Below, piece by piece: positions 28,682 to 36,042 of a stretch of DNA of 36,042 nucleotides. The position numbers and the translations under genes were made by a program. Each line of letters opens with the position of its first letter. The stretch's first letter is position 1. Source of the DNA: Luteolibacter sp. (lineage in GTDB: Bacteria; Verrucomicrobiota; Verrucomicrobiia; Verrucomicrobiales; Akkermansiaceae); NCBI GenBank assembly GCA_030696085.1, contig JAUYNL010000021.1:1-36042 (forward strand), read 5' to 3'. The notes beneath the pieces were generated by a model. It was not told the DNA's origin, did not search any database, and saw only the letters and a list, made by a program, of their open reading frames with translations.

Positions 28682-30059
28682 GATCCACTGGGCGGATGTC
28701 CTTCATCCGGGTGCCGTAGCGATCCGCGATCTTTTTGGGAATGCCTGCGGTTTTCGCGAAATTCCCCCATTTTTTGACGGTTTCGGAAACCTCTTGGATG
28801 ATGGAAACCGGGTCTTGGATTCCGTGTTCATCGGCCAGTTCTTTGAGAGTCGATAGCGGGATTCTTTCGTTTTTGTTCCCAAGCACAGAAGTGGACCGGA
28901 TGCCGGGTTGGAGGCGGAGCCGGCTGGGTGTGAGGTCGTAGGCCGGGCTGATCTTCCATTTGCCGGATGAATCGAGCAGGAAGGCGTGGTTTTTCGCGTG
29001 ATCATCGGAATTGCCTGCCAGCACGTTGAAGACTGCCCGGACATAGACCTGCCGGACCTGTTGATCGTCGCCTGTTAGGTTGCGGGTCAGTTGAAGGAGG
29101 TCGGTGTAGTCGAGATCCAGATCATTGTAGTTTCGGAGCAGCATTCCGGCTGCGGTATGCATGTGGACGCGATGCCATTTGTCACCCATCAGCTCCCGGT
29201 CGAAGCGCAGGACCGCGAAGTGCGCATGCCGGGTGCCATCCGGGGATTCCGTGCGAATCAGTCGGGTCTCCGGCATGATGATGCCCGCTTCACGGGCCAT
29301 GGCAGCGCACGCGGATTCCAGCAGTCCCCTGCATTGCTCGGGTTCGGTATCGAATTTGAGAAGCCATGGCTGGTAGTCTGACGTCATGTCCTCATGGTCG
29401 TATCCGGCGAGCTTGCGGAGCACGGCCGGTGAGGCGGATTCACCTTCGTTAGATTTCTCTTTTTGGATGGCGAGCAGGATTTTGGGACGCATGCCACCTG
29501 CGGATCCCCCGGAATCCTCCAATGCGTCCAGAATGGCTTTTTCGAGTGTTTCCGGATCGCTCCCGGAGTTGAGCCGGGCGGCTTGGCGGCAATACAGGTC
29601 GAGGGTGGCCGTACTCAGGGCTTCCTCGTGGGTTTCAGTCCGGACTGCGGGTTCGTAGGAAAACGCACCCATACAGCGATTGCCCCGGTGACAGAGGATT
29701 TCGAGAGCATCGAGTGTTTCCGGATCCTTTCCCGTGTGGTTGGCGAGCAGCCTCATTCCCCATCTGTCCGGGAGGCTGTCGTAAAAGGGGCCGGGAAGTC
29801 CCCGGAACTCGTTCCGGAGACCGACGTCCTCCATGTAAGCGGCTGAACGTTGGTCCGTGAGCGAGACGGGTTTTGTGCCAGTGGAAAGTGGCAGGAATCC
29901 CGGGGAAATCTCGATTCTGCGGGAAATCCACCGGCTGTCATAGCCGAAATAGAGATGCTCTTGGTTCCGGACCAAGGTCCCGACTTTCACCCGGTTCTTT
30001 TTGTTCCCGGGCAGGTGGCCGTTCCAATAGACGCTGCATTCCTGAATAGTGGGAATCAT
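28674..30059 (-). CDS. HipA-family serine/threonine kinase toxin
   Basis: 461 residues. The layout is N-terminal HipA-N1-like, then the kinase: Gly-rich loop GGSAGGMRPK (~184-193), a lysine in WLLKFD (Lys235), the catalytic loop AGNSDDHAKN (349-357), and the DFG-equivalent PAYDLTPS with Asp375. HipA kinases phosphorylate glutamyl-tRNA synthetase or other targets and cause dormancy. The catalytic set is intact. The start ATG overlaps the stop of the upstream HipB-like gene. It is convergent with jetD, the two stop codons lying within the same 8 nt. Confidence 0.9.
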   Translation of the reverse strand: MIPTIQECSVYWNGHLPGNKKNRVKVGTLVRNQEHLYFGYDSRWISRRIEISPGFLPLSTGTKPVSLTDQRSAAYMEDVGLRNEFRGLPGPFYDSLPDRWGMRLLANHTGKDPETLDALEILCHRGNRCMGAFSYEPAVRTETHEEALSTATLDLYCRQAARLNSGSDPETLEKAILDALEDSGGSAGGMRPKILLAIQKEKSNEGESASPAVLRKLAGYDHEDMTSDYQPWLLKFDTEPEQCRGLLESACAAMAREAGIIMPETRLIRTESPDGTRHAHFAVLRFDRELMGDKWHRVHMHTAAGMLLRNYNDLDLDYTDLLQLTRNLTGDDQQVRQVYVRAVFNVLAGNSDDHAKNHAFLLDSSGKWKISPAYDLTPSRLRLQPGIRSTSVLGNKNERIPLSTLKELADEHGIQDPVSIIQEVSETVKKWGNFAKTAGIPKKIADRYGTRMKDIRPVDLK

Positions 30060-30427
30060 GACCGGGTGGAATTGGACGTGGCCATGGCGTCGAACATTCC
30101 TCCGAGCCGGGGTTTGCGGATTTCGCTGGCTGGTTGGGTGGCGGGACGCTGTGCGGCTTCGCGAATGATGTCGTGGATGCTTTTGTAGGGCAGGCGGTCC
30201 GGGATGGAGCTGTCTGTCGGGGTGGATGGGACGATCTTCAGGCTGGCGTTCAGAGCCGTGGCAAGGATCAGGTAACGGTCGAGCGGAATCCGGCCGTTTT
30301 GTTCGCAGCGCCGAATGGCGGTAATGGGCACACCGCTCGCGTCGGCCAGATCCACTTGCGACAGACCCCGCGCCTTGCGCAGGCGTGCGATTTGTTTCCC
30401 AAATTCTCTGGGGTCCGGCGTGGGCAT
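30056..30427 (-). CDS. HipB-like XRE-family antitoxin
   Basis: 123 residues from ATG 30427; a TTG at 30445 would add 6. It has an N-terminal Xre helix-turn-helix (FGKQIARLRKARGLSQVDLADASGVPITAIRRCEQNGRIP), then a ~55-residue tail with repeated Arg/Pro, longer than in E. coli HipB. It would bind its own promoter and the kinase. The stop overlaps the kinase ATG. A perfect TTGATCAA (30438-30445) lies 10 nt upstream of the ATG and may be part of the operator. Confidence 0.85.
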   Translation of the reverse strand: MPTPDPREFGKQIARLRKARGLSQVDLADASGVPITAIRRCEQNGRIPLDRYLILATALNASLKIVPSTPTDSSIPDRLPYKSIHDIIREAAQRPATQPASEIRKPRLGGMFDAMATSNSTRS

Positions 30428-30648
30428 GGCTGTATGATTGATCAAATATGGTTAATTTGCAAGCAGGTTGTCGGGATCCGATTGGAAGGGTCCCTAGGTA
30501 TCTGTCAAAACAACTTCCTTTGACCGCCCTGCTTTATGGTGGATTCCTGATGCTCTGCGTGATTGGGTGGAGGACATGAGAAAGGAACTCTGCGCATGAA
30601 CCTGCCCACTGACTTTTGTTTGGGTGTGGTGATTGGAAAATTTTGAAG
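30428..30648. other. gene-free divergent region between the HipB/HipA pair and the AbiE-like pair
   Basis: Contains the promoters of two divergent toxin-antitoxin operons. Apart from TTGATCAA next to the HipB-like start, no strong motif was found here. Confidence 0.4.
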
Positions 30649-30682
30649 TTAAGGTGCGACTTTTAAATTTAAGCGCGACTTT
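30649..30682 (+). promoter_or_regulatory. direct-repeat operator upstream of the AbiEi-like gene
   Basis: TTAAGGTGCGACTTT (30649-30663) and TTAAGCGCGACTTT (30669-30682) form a direct repeat spaced 20 nt, about two helical turns, in an A+T-rich stretch 45 nt ahead of the GTG start. It is a likely binding site for autoregulation by the winged-helix antitoxin. Confidence 0.55.
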
Positions 30683-30726
30683 ATTTTTGGCTTGCGGCTT
30701 CGGTTTGAAAGGGACATCTTCTTCTC

Positions 30727-31785
30727 GTGAGAGCGCTTCGTTTCGATGTCCTGCTGGACGATCCACCTGGTTTTCGGGCGGATGCCGTTCTGGGCGACGC
30801 GATTTTTGAGGTTTTGATCGAACCCCGGGATCTCCGCAAGCTGCGGGCCTCCCTGTTGGATATCGCCAGGTTTTCGGCCGGGAAGCCGGAGCGCAGGGGA
30901 ATCCTGGTGTTGGCCGATCCACAAATATCCGAATCGCGCCTGTCCGACGAATGGACGGGAGCACGGGCTGTGATTCGCCCCGAGGTTTTCAAACGCCTGG
31001 CCATGGTTGTTTGCCATGATGGAAAACCACCCCAAACCGATGAATCGCTGACGCCGGAAGAGCGCGACCATATCGCGGCCGTCGTCGAACACGAACGCGG
31101 CCACGCAGTCCACAAGGTTGGCGGTCGGTCGGAGGCGTTCTTCGATATTCTCCGGCCCTTGCTGATCGCTTGGTTCCGAGGCTCCGGTCCGCTCACCAGC
31201 AAGGAACTGTCCGCACAAACCGGTTTTAGCTACCCCACCATTTCAAATGCGTTGCGGGAGCTGGAGCCGTATCTTGTCCGGCATTCGGACCGGCGGGTCG
31301 AACTCCGTGCCTTTCCCAAAGACGCTTGGTTCAGGCTGGTCGCGCAGGCGGAAAACGTGCGCTCAACCATGGCTTTTGCCGATCCCTCCATGCGGCCACG
31401 CTCGCCAGAGGTTTTGCTGCAACGATTGCGGGAACTCAAGCGATCCGACATCGCGGTCGGCGGTGTTTTGGGAGCCCGGCACTATTTGCCAGGGCTGGAT
31501 CTGGTCGGTACCCCGAGGCTTGATCTCGTGGTCCACAATCCACGCCCGGAAGGATCCCATGAGTTCCTTCGCAAACTCGACCCCGCCCTTCAACCCGCCA
31601 AGCGTGGCGAACCTGCACGGGTTTTTGTCCACACCCTATGTCGGCCCGTGGCATTCTTTCAGAAAGGTGATGATGGAATGGTCTGGGCGGATGAAGTGGA
31701 ATGCCTGCTCGATCTCCATGAGGCGCGATTGGAATCGCAGGCACTGGAATTCCTCGAACGCCTCACACCCCGATCCAAACCATGA
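30727..31785 (+). CDS. AbiEi-like winged-helix antitoxin
   Basis: 352 residues from GTG 30727. The first ~120 residues (FRADAVLGDAIFEVLIEPRDLRKLRAS ...) belong to no domain I recognise. Residues ~140-205 form a winged helix (LTSKELSAQTGFSYPTISNALREL). The C-terminal part has the type IV antitoxin pattern: a GVLGARHY strand-helix, RVFVHTLC, then ADEVECLLDLHEARLESQALEFLERL, close to the closing motif of AbiEi proteins. It overlaps the nucleotidyltransferase gene by ATGA. AbiEi neutralises AbiEii and represses the operon. The long N-terminal extension is unusual for AbiEi. Function inferred. Confidence 0.68.
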   Translation: MRALRFDVLLDDPPGFRADAVLGDAIFEVLIEPRDLRKLRASLLDIARFSAGKPERRGILVLADPQISESRLSDEWTGARAVIRPEVFKRLAMVVCHDGKPPQTDESLTPEERDHIAAVVEHERGHAVHKVGGRSEAFFDILRPLLIAWFRGSGPLTSKELSAQTGFSYPTISNALRELEPYLVRHSDRRVELRAFPKDAWFRLVAQAENVRSTMAFADPSMRPRSPEVLLQRLRELKRSDIAVGGVLGARHYLPGLDLVGTPRLDLVVHNPRPEGSHEFLRKLDPALQPAKRGEPARVFVHTLCRPVAFFQKGDDGMVWADEVECLLDLHEARLESQALEFLERLTPRSKP

Positions 31786-32702
31786 GCCAAATCTCACCAT
31801 CCAAGGTTCTCGCCGAAGTCGCAGCCGCAGTGCCACCCGCCTGCCGGGAGAACGTCGTCATCATCGGCAGCCTGGCAGCGGGCTATCACTTTTTCCAGAA
31901 CGACGAATCGAAAGCCGTGCGCACCAAGGATGTGGATTGCGTTCTTGAGCCTTTCCATGCCGCCGTCGGTGCGGGCCAAACCATCACCCGCCAGCTTCTT
32001 GATGCCGGCTGGCAGCGCATGCTGACAGGGGCCCATCAGAATCCCGGAGATGCCCGAACCCCCGTCGATGAATTGCCCGCGGTGCGCTTGTATCCACCGG
32101 GGGTGGATACCGCATCCGAGGAAGCGTGGTTCATTGAGCTTTTGACGGTCCCGGAATCGGCGGAGGTTGGAAACAAATGGACCCGCCTGCCATTGGCAGA
32201 GGGCCATTTCGGTTTGCCGACATTTCGCTTCCTTGCCATCACCGCCTTCGATCCCCTCCCCGCCGGCAATCTCGACATTCGTTATGCACGTCCCGAGATG
32301 ATGGCCTTGGCCAATCTGCTGGAACATCCGGAAATCAAGCCCGAGACCATGAGTTCGATGTTCGCCGGTCGTTCCATCAAACGCAGCAACAAAGACCTTG
32401 GGCGGGTGTTGGCGATCGCCACCCTGGCCGACCTTGATGATTACCGGCCATGGGCAAAGTCCTGGCTCGAAGCGCTTCAGACCTGTTTCCCTAACGAATG
32501 GTCGCAGCTTGCACTGCGGGCAGGGGCGGGACTTCGAGCACTGCTCAGGAGCGGGAACGACTTCGAAGAAGCCTATCACACCTGCATGAACGGCTTGTTG
32601 GCTTCCCAACCCCTGTCGTTGGAAGCCTTGCGGGCCGCAGGTAACCGCGTGCTGGGTGATGCCGTAGAAACACTGGAGGATTTTGGCAACGAGAGTCGTT
32701 GA
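31782..32702 (+). CDS. AbiEii-like nucleotidyltransferase (toxin candidate)
   Basis: 306 residues. The N-terminus has the polymerase-beta-type nucleotidyltransferase signature: VVIIGSLAAGYHF followed by TKDVDCVL, the GS plus DxD metal-binding set. The rest is mixed alpha/beta with a helical C-terminus. It is coupled by ATGA to the AbiEi-like gene. In type IV systems such an enzyme modifies tRNA (or another target) to block growth and stops phage infection. It is divergent from the classic AbiEii, so a different target is possible. The pair is the last defence operon recognised. Confidence 0.68.
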   Translation: MSQISPSKVLAEVAAAVPPACRENVVIIGSLAAGYHFFQNDESKAVRTKDVDCVLEPFHAAVGAGQTITRQLLDAGWQRMLTGAHQNPGDARTPVDELPAVRLYPPGVDTASEEAWFIELLTVPESAEVGNKWTRLPLAEGHFGLPTFRFLAITAFDPLPAGNLDIRYARPEMMALANLLEHPEIKPETMSSMFAGRSIKRSNKDLGRVLAIATLADLDDYRPWAKSWLEALQTCFPNEWSQLALRAGAGLRALLRSGNDFEEAYHTCMNGLLASQPLSLEALRAAGNRVLGDAVETLEDFGNESR

Positions 32703-32798
32703 GTATCTCCCGTGATTCATTTGAGAATATGTGGGTGCATGCCTGTATTGCGCGACACGAACGGCTTCCTCCGTGACGGACAGCCCTCACCTCCGAAC

Positions 32799-33035
32799 TC
32801 ATGAACCGCGTGAAGGTTTCGCCGCCAATTGGCGTGGAGGTTCCGGACGGTAGGAGAGCTCGCGGGCTTTTCCGACGAGGTTTCCTTCGCCGTCAAGCAG
32901 CATCAAAGGCATCGTCTCGCCGGCGGAAATGCGTTTCGCGATTGAGCGAAGCAACGTGGCGGCTTCACGCCGCCAAGCGTTTGGGGCAACGGGGTCTTCA
33001 GAGTCGGTTTGGGTAGAAAAGGAGATGCGGATCAT
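32799..33035 (-). CDS. small conserved-looking protein
   Basis: 78 residues from ATG 33035; a frame upstream stays open to 33161 but its composition is poor. MIRISFSTQT begins a strand; then REAATLLRSIAKRISAG makes an amphipathic helix, followed by MPLMLLDGEGNLVGKAREL. This strand-helix-strand pattern ending in DGEGNLVG resembles small proteins carried on plasmids and integrative elements, from memory, without a named family. Orientation is opposite to the AbiE-like pair. Confidence 0.5.
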   Translation of the reverse strand: MIRISFSTQTDSEDPVAPNAWRREAATLLRSIAKRISAGETMPLMLLDGEGNLVGKARELSYRPEPPRQLAAKPSRGS

Positions 33036-33293
33036 GGGGATATAGTTCTGAGTTGGAGCTGGTGGAATGGCTGCCGACATGGCCGTTTTGTCTTCCACTT
33101 GTCCCACCCCAGAGGCCGGAGCCGCCGACGCGAAAGCGCCGCCGAGCCGGGCCTTCCCCATCTTCCCTCCAGCCAGCCAAACTCCGGTTGCCAGCCCCCC
33201 CCGCCAGAAGCCCCCCCAACGCCCGATTCATCACCAATAAGAAAGGGAACATTCAACGAATGAAACCTTGCCCTGCGGCGAGCGCCGGGGAGT

Positions 33294-33355
33294 GCGCTGT
33301 CAGGGGCGGGATCCCGGGTTGCAGCAACGCGAAACTCGGGTGCCCTTGACAGCGC
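33294..33355. repeat. 62-nt imperfect cruciform
   Basis: Outer stem 33294-33307 pairs with 33342-33355 (13 of 14; GCGCTGTCAGGGGC with the complement of GCCCTTGACAGCGC). The inner stem CCCGGGTT/AACTCGGG pairs 7 of 8. The top contains GTTGCAGCAAC, itself a dyad. It is a strong structure in DNA or RNA; it has no T-run. Confidence 0.72.
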
Positions 33356-33356
33356 G

Positions 33357-33371
33357 AGGGGCGGCGCCCCT
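33357..33371. repeat. GC hairpin
   Basis: AGGGGC GGC GCCCCT: perfect 6-bp stem, 3-nt loop, beside the 62-nt cruciform. Confidence 0.6.
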
Positions 33372-33398
33372 TGAAACAAACTAGTTCGTCCAAACCGG

Positions 33399-33435
33399 TT
33401 CGTCGGGGAAAGCCCCCCGTTCTGGAGCCGACGAA
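33399..33435. repeat. inverted repeat TTCGTCGG/CCGACGAA
   Basis: Perfect 8-bp arms (33399-33406 and 33428-33435) with a smaller GGGG-AAAG-CCCC stem inside. Confidence 0.6.
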
Positions 33436-33633
33436 TCCGAGGACGCGAAGCGCCGGAGGATTGGTCGGATCCGGGACGGCAGGAGTTCGTGGGGGGCCTG
33501 TGGTGGTTCAAGGTCTGGAGCTCACGAGGAACGCAGGGAGATCGCAGTCTTGATCCGCCTGGCGCGGTTGGAAAGGTGGGGCTTGGGGAGGAGTCCTTCC
33601 CGGAGAATGGGGTGCGGCCCACGAAGTAGCCGC

Positions 33634-33653
33634 CGGGGAAAAACCTTTCCCCG
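33634..33653. repeat. hairpin CGGGGAAA-AACC-TTTCCCCG
   Basis: Perfect 8-bp stem with a 4-nt loop. No T-tract follows on the plus strand. Confidence 0.6.
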
Positions 33654-33947
33654 AGAAGATCCGTAGAACTGGTCAAGAGGTTCCCCCTCCATTCTTAAAT
33701 CCAAAAACCACGGGTCCGGACTAAGCGCTTGAACCGCCTGCACGAGGTGGCTACGATCTCTTCAAGAAAATGGTTAGGTCGATCCGCTGCTGTGAATATG
33801 TCTGTTTTTCGCACGCTGCGACCGGGCAGGGCACCTTGAAAAAGCCAAGGGGCCCAGTTCATTCCGGTTCTCACCGAGTCGGCCAGCTCATCCTTCGAAG
33901 CGATTTCTCCCCAAGCGGTGGAGGTGCATAGATCACATGTATTTCCT

Positions 33948-34919
33948 ATGGAAAGAACTCACAAAAGATACTCCAGTGAAGATCGCGAGAAAGCGTTCGA
34001 AGTTTTCAAATCCACTGGAGAGATTCAAGATGCGCTTCTGGTCTTTTTTGATCAGCATGGAAAGTGGGTTGGTTATATGTATTCCGGGATGATCTCCAAA
34101 TACAATGCGTCTCTCTCCAAGCAGAGAATTCCCAAGAAACGATTGATCAAGACCTGTGAGGATGGTCGGAAAATTCTGCTTTCTTCGTTCCGGTCCGGTT
34201 CCAGTAAGCGAATCGAACTTGATTACCATCATGTGATCGGCAGCCTTGAGGCTAGAAGGACACGCGAATTCCGGGCTCCCAATTTGGCAATCGTCGATGG
34301 AGGAATGTGGATTGAGTCGGCCAGGGTCATCCATCTTCCAGTTTTAGACGAAGTCAATATGCAATTGACTGCCGAATCGCTCACGATCGTCGATTTACCG
34401 AACCTGAAAACGGTAGATGGAAGCCTGGTTTTCAACGGTGCGCATGTTATCAACACACCAAAGCTTGAAACGGTCAACTATGAGGTACAAGCTCGATCAG
34501 CGTACACTTTTTTCACACCTCGCCTGAGATGGGCATCACAGTTGAGCTTGAATTCTGCCAGAATCCTTCACGTCCCAAATCTGAAAGCAGTCGGACGAAT
34601 TGACGCGAAATGCGTCACCTATTTCGACGCACCTGAACTGGAAGTAGTTTATAACGATATTTGTGTCATAAAAGCTATCGATATCCATGCCCCCCGGTTG
34701 CAGGAGGTTCAACATTCACTGGTTGTGAGTAGCGCGATCAATTTTCATGCTCCAAGCCTGAAATCCGTGCAATCGGAACTGGATGCAGGATCAGCCACGA
34801 ACTTTGACGCACTGAAACTTGAAACAGTGGGCAGACTTATACTTCCGCCCGAGACGCTTCATGCGGCTGTGCGAGCAGGTTGCAAGGCGGCAATCGCAAT
34901 ATTCGCTGAGGGAATGTAG
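33948..34919 (+). CDS. solenoid repeat protein of unknown function
   Basis: 323 residues from ATG 33948; a GTG at 33918 would add 10. The N-terminal ~95 residues are charged and helical (RYSSEDREKAFEVFKS). From ~100 to the end there are ten units of about 20 residues with the pattern xPxLxxVxxxLxxxSAxxxx, e.g. TPKLETVNYEVQARSAY, APRLQEVQHSLVVSSAINF, APSLKSVQSELDAGSATNF. Regular 20-residue steps of this sort fold as a beta-solenoid, a form used for protein binding. Base composition is visibly more A+T-rich than around it, which suggests recent transfer. No partner gene is obvious. Confidence 0.72.
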   Translation: MERTHKRYSSEDREKAFEVFKSTGEIQDALLVFFDQHGKWVGYMYSGMISKYNASLSKQRIPKKRLIKTCEDGRKILLSSFRSGSSKRIELDYHHVIGSLEARRTREFRAPNLAIVDGGMWIESARVIHLPVLDEVNMQLTAESLTIVDLPNLKTVDGSLVFNGAHVINTPKLETVNYEVQARSAYTFFTPRLRWASQLSLNSARILHVPNLKAVGRIDAKCVTYFDAPELEVVYNDICVIKAIDIHAPRLQEVQHSLVVSSAINFHAPSLKSVQSELDAGSATNFDALKLETVGRLILPPETLHAAVRAGCKAAIAIFAEGM

Positions 34920-35219
34920 GTCCCACGCCTGAAATAGAACGTCTGCACCATCCCCACCGCGAAAGTGCCTGCGCACCCTCCGCCAGCAGTAGCGCTGGGC
35001 GGTATGCCATGATCATCGAAGGCAGTGTCGTCGATTTCCGATGTGACCATTCCCAATAACTGGACTACCAAGGGTTTCCGACGGTCTCATGGATCAAGGC
35101 TACAACGACTGCCGTCTCATGGGCTGGAACTCCAAAAGAACGAAGGGAGATCACAGCCATGATTTCTCCGGTGGGGACATTGGGGAAACAACGCCAACGA
35201 CCGGGGCTCAGGGATTCAG
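34920..35219. other. gene-free stretch with a weak repeat
   Basis: 300 nt. 35128-35169 is ~71% identical by eye to 33516-33557 (shared core GGGAGATC with flanking GAACG and CAG). No gene supported. Confidence 0.4.
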
Positions 35220-35786
35220 CTAGAGGCGATCTGCCATGAACTGAAAGTATGCGTCCCTCCCGGCAGAATCCATTCGGTGGTAGAGTTCCTCGAGCGTTTT
35301 TCCGTCCGGATTGATGGACAGGTGTGTGGCGATCGTGTCCATCGCCGTTACAAAGGTGCCGAATTGACCGAGCCACACTAATGGAAATTTAGCGATGGAT
35401 TCGAGGATGTCAGTTTCCAGACCCCGGGGAATGCACGCTGGAGACATCCGAACCAGCGGAACCACCCGGGAAAGCATTCGGGCGCGAATGGCTGGAAAGA
35501 ATTTACGGCGTTCCCGCAATACTGAATATGGATCCTCCTGCGCGCAGGCCAGGATTTCAGCGGCAGTGAGTTTGTCCGCTGCGTGAGCCAGGGCTTCGCC
35601 GGCGAACCGCAGAATGAGGTCTTTCCTTCTCGCATGCGGGATTCTCTTAATGGCGTAGGCGACGGCACCCGCAGGAGACCTCTGCATGCAGTATGCTATT
35701 TGGGAGGGAAACAACTGGCCCTGCCATCGGGCCAAGGCCCAATAGGGTGCCGCCCGCACGCACCTCGCAAACTCTTCCCCGATCAC
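35220..35786 (-). CDS. unknown helical protein, apparently truncated at its 5' end
   Basis: 188 residues from GTG 35786. The protein is rich in Ala, Leu and Arg and mostly helical (ARRKDLILRFAGEALAHAADKLTAAEILA). The same frame reads plausibly further upstream (TFADTNLPAWLREALDSQL, then FWNKHHAETYYQFSPWP) with no ATG until it runs into the 139-bp repeat at 35903. The real gene probably began beyond that point and lost its start when the repeat arrived. The family is not recognised. Confidence 0.5.
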   Translation of the reverse strand: MIGEEFARCVRAAPYWALARWQGQLFPSQIAYCMQRSPAGAVAYAIKRIPHARRKDLILRFAGEALAHAADKLTAAEILACAQEDPYSVLRERRKFFPAIRARMLSRVVPLVRMSPACIPRGLETDILESIAKFPLVWLGQFGTFVTAMDTIATHLSINPDGKTLEELYHRMDSAGRDAYFQFMADRL

Positions 35787-35902
35787 GGGCCACGGACTAA
35801 ACTGATAGTATGTTTCGGCATGGTGTTTGTTCCAAAAAACGAGTTGAGAATCGAGTGCCTCCCTGAGCCAGGCTGGCAGATTCGTATCCGCGAAAGTCGA
35901 TA

Positions 35903-36042
35903 TACTGATTAGTCCTTGGCATAGGCTACACTTGGCGCGTGAAAAAAGGATTTGACGAGCTTTGGGTTTGATTTGATTGCCGCCAAGTCAGCTATAACTC
36001 GTTCCTTTAAAGACTCATTTTGCTTCAAAGGCTTTTTGGATA
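35903..36042 (+). repeat. copy 2 of the ~139-bp long direct repeat (cut by the window end)
   Basis: Same orientation as 12543-12681, ~88% identical by eye. It continues past the right edge, so its full length is unknown. Its left edge adjoins the gene at 35220-35786, whose frame runs into it from the other side. Confidence 0.88.

Larger units (their letters stand above)
33036..33947. other. 912-nt hairpin-rich region without a supported gene
   Basis: No frame on either strand has a family signature; composition is GC-rich and low in coding character. It contains at least four strong hairpins between 33294 and 33653 (listed separately) and one copy of a weak repeat (33516-33557) similar to 35128-35169. 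Two small minus-strand frames share AISLRS-type residues because of that repeat. Confidence 0.5.

Overview
The window looks like a high-GC chromosome segment from a Verrucomicrobia-type bacterium. This is an inference from several signs: a three-domain IspG, a SdhC/SdhA pair of the type found in Bacteroidetes and Verrucomicrobia, a ClpS-DUF2017 pair, a pseudokinase fused to a formylglycine-generating-enzyme (FGE) domain, and few Shine-Dalgarno sequences. No rRNA is present, so the taxonomic call is tentative.

Layout. Bases 170-3375 (minus strand) hold a tight three-gene operon: a TPR membrane protein, a pseudokinase-FGE protein and a thioredoxin-like lipoprotein. Bases 3620-12548 (plus strand) are mostly housekeeping: a large DUF2339 membrane protein, ispG, clpS, a DUF2017-like gene, argH and tsaB. 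Bases 12750-16385 hold a divergent lipid- or polyene-like module: an adenylate-forming enzyme on the minus strand, and on the plus strand an active ketosynthase followed by a ketosynthase-like protein without catalytic residues. Bases 16386-18533 are a scrap yard: the 3' end of a group II intron, a hairpin pair of REP type, a truncated DNA-methyltransferase N-terminus, a frameshifted unknown gene, and an intact DinJ/YafQ-type toxin-antitoxin pair with its operator. Then come sdhA and sdhC (minus strand, with no sdhB beside them) and a tRNA-Met(CAT).

Downstream of the tRNA is a defence island. It holds a complete four-gene Wadjet operon (jetA-jetB-jetC-jetD, 22182-28681), a convergent HipB/HipA pair (28674-30427), and an AbiEi-like antitoxin with a nucleotidyltransferase (30727-32702). 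It continues through a small conserved-looking gene, a hairpin-rich gene-free stretch, an A+T-rich solenoid repeat protein and a gene that seems to have lost its 5' end.

The most striking object is inside ispG. A 759-nt REP-associated tyrosine transposase (RAYT, Y1/HUH family) element, bounded by a perfect 24-nt inverted repeat, sits in the linker between the TIM-barrel and middle domains of IspG. The element is in frame and stop-free, and has no clear start codon of its own ahead of its conserved region. One 837-residue reading frame therefore encodes an isoprenoid enzyme with a complete HUH transposase domain inside it. A second structural surprise is a ~139-bp direct repeat (~88% identical) at 12543-12681 and at 35903 to the end of the window. 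It touches the stop codon of tsaB in one place and cuts off a gene in the other.
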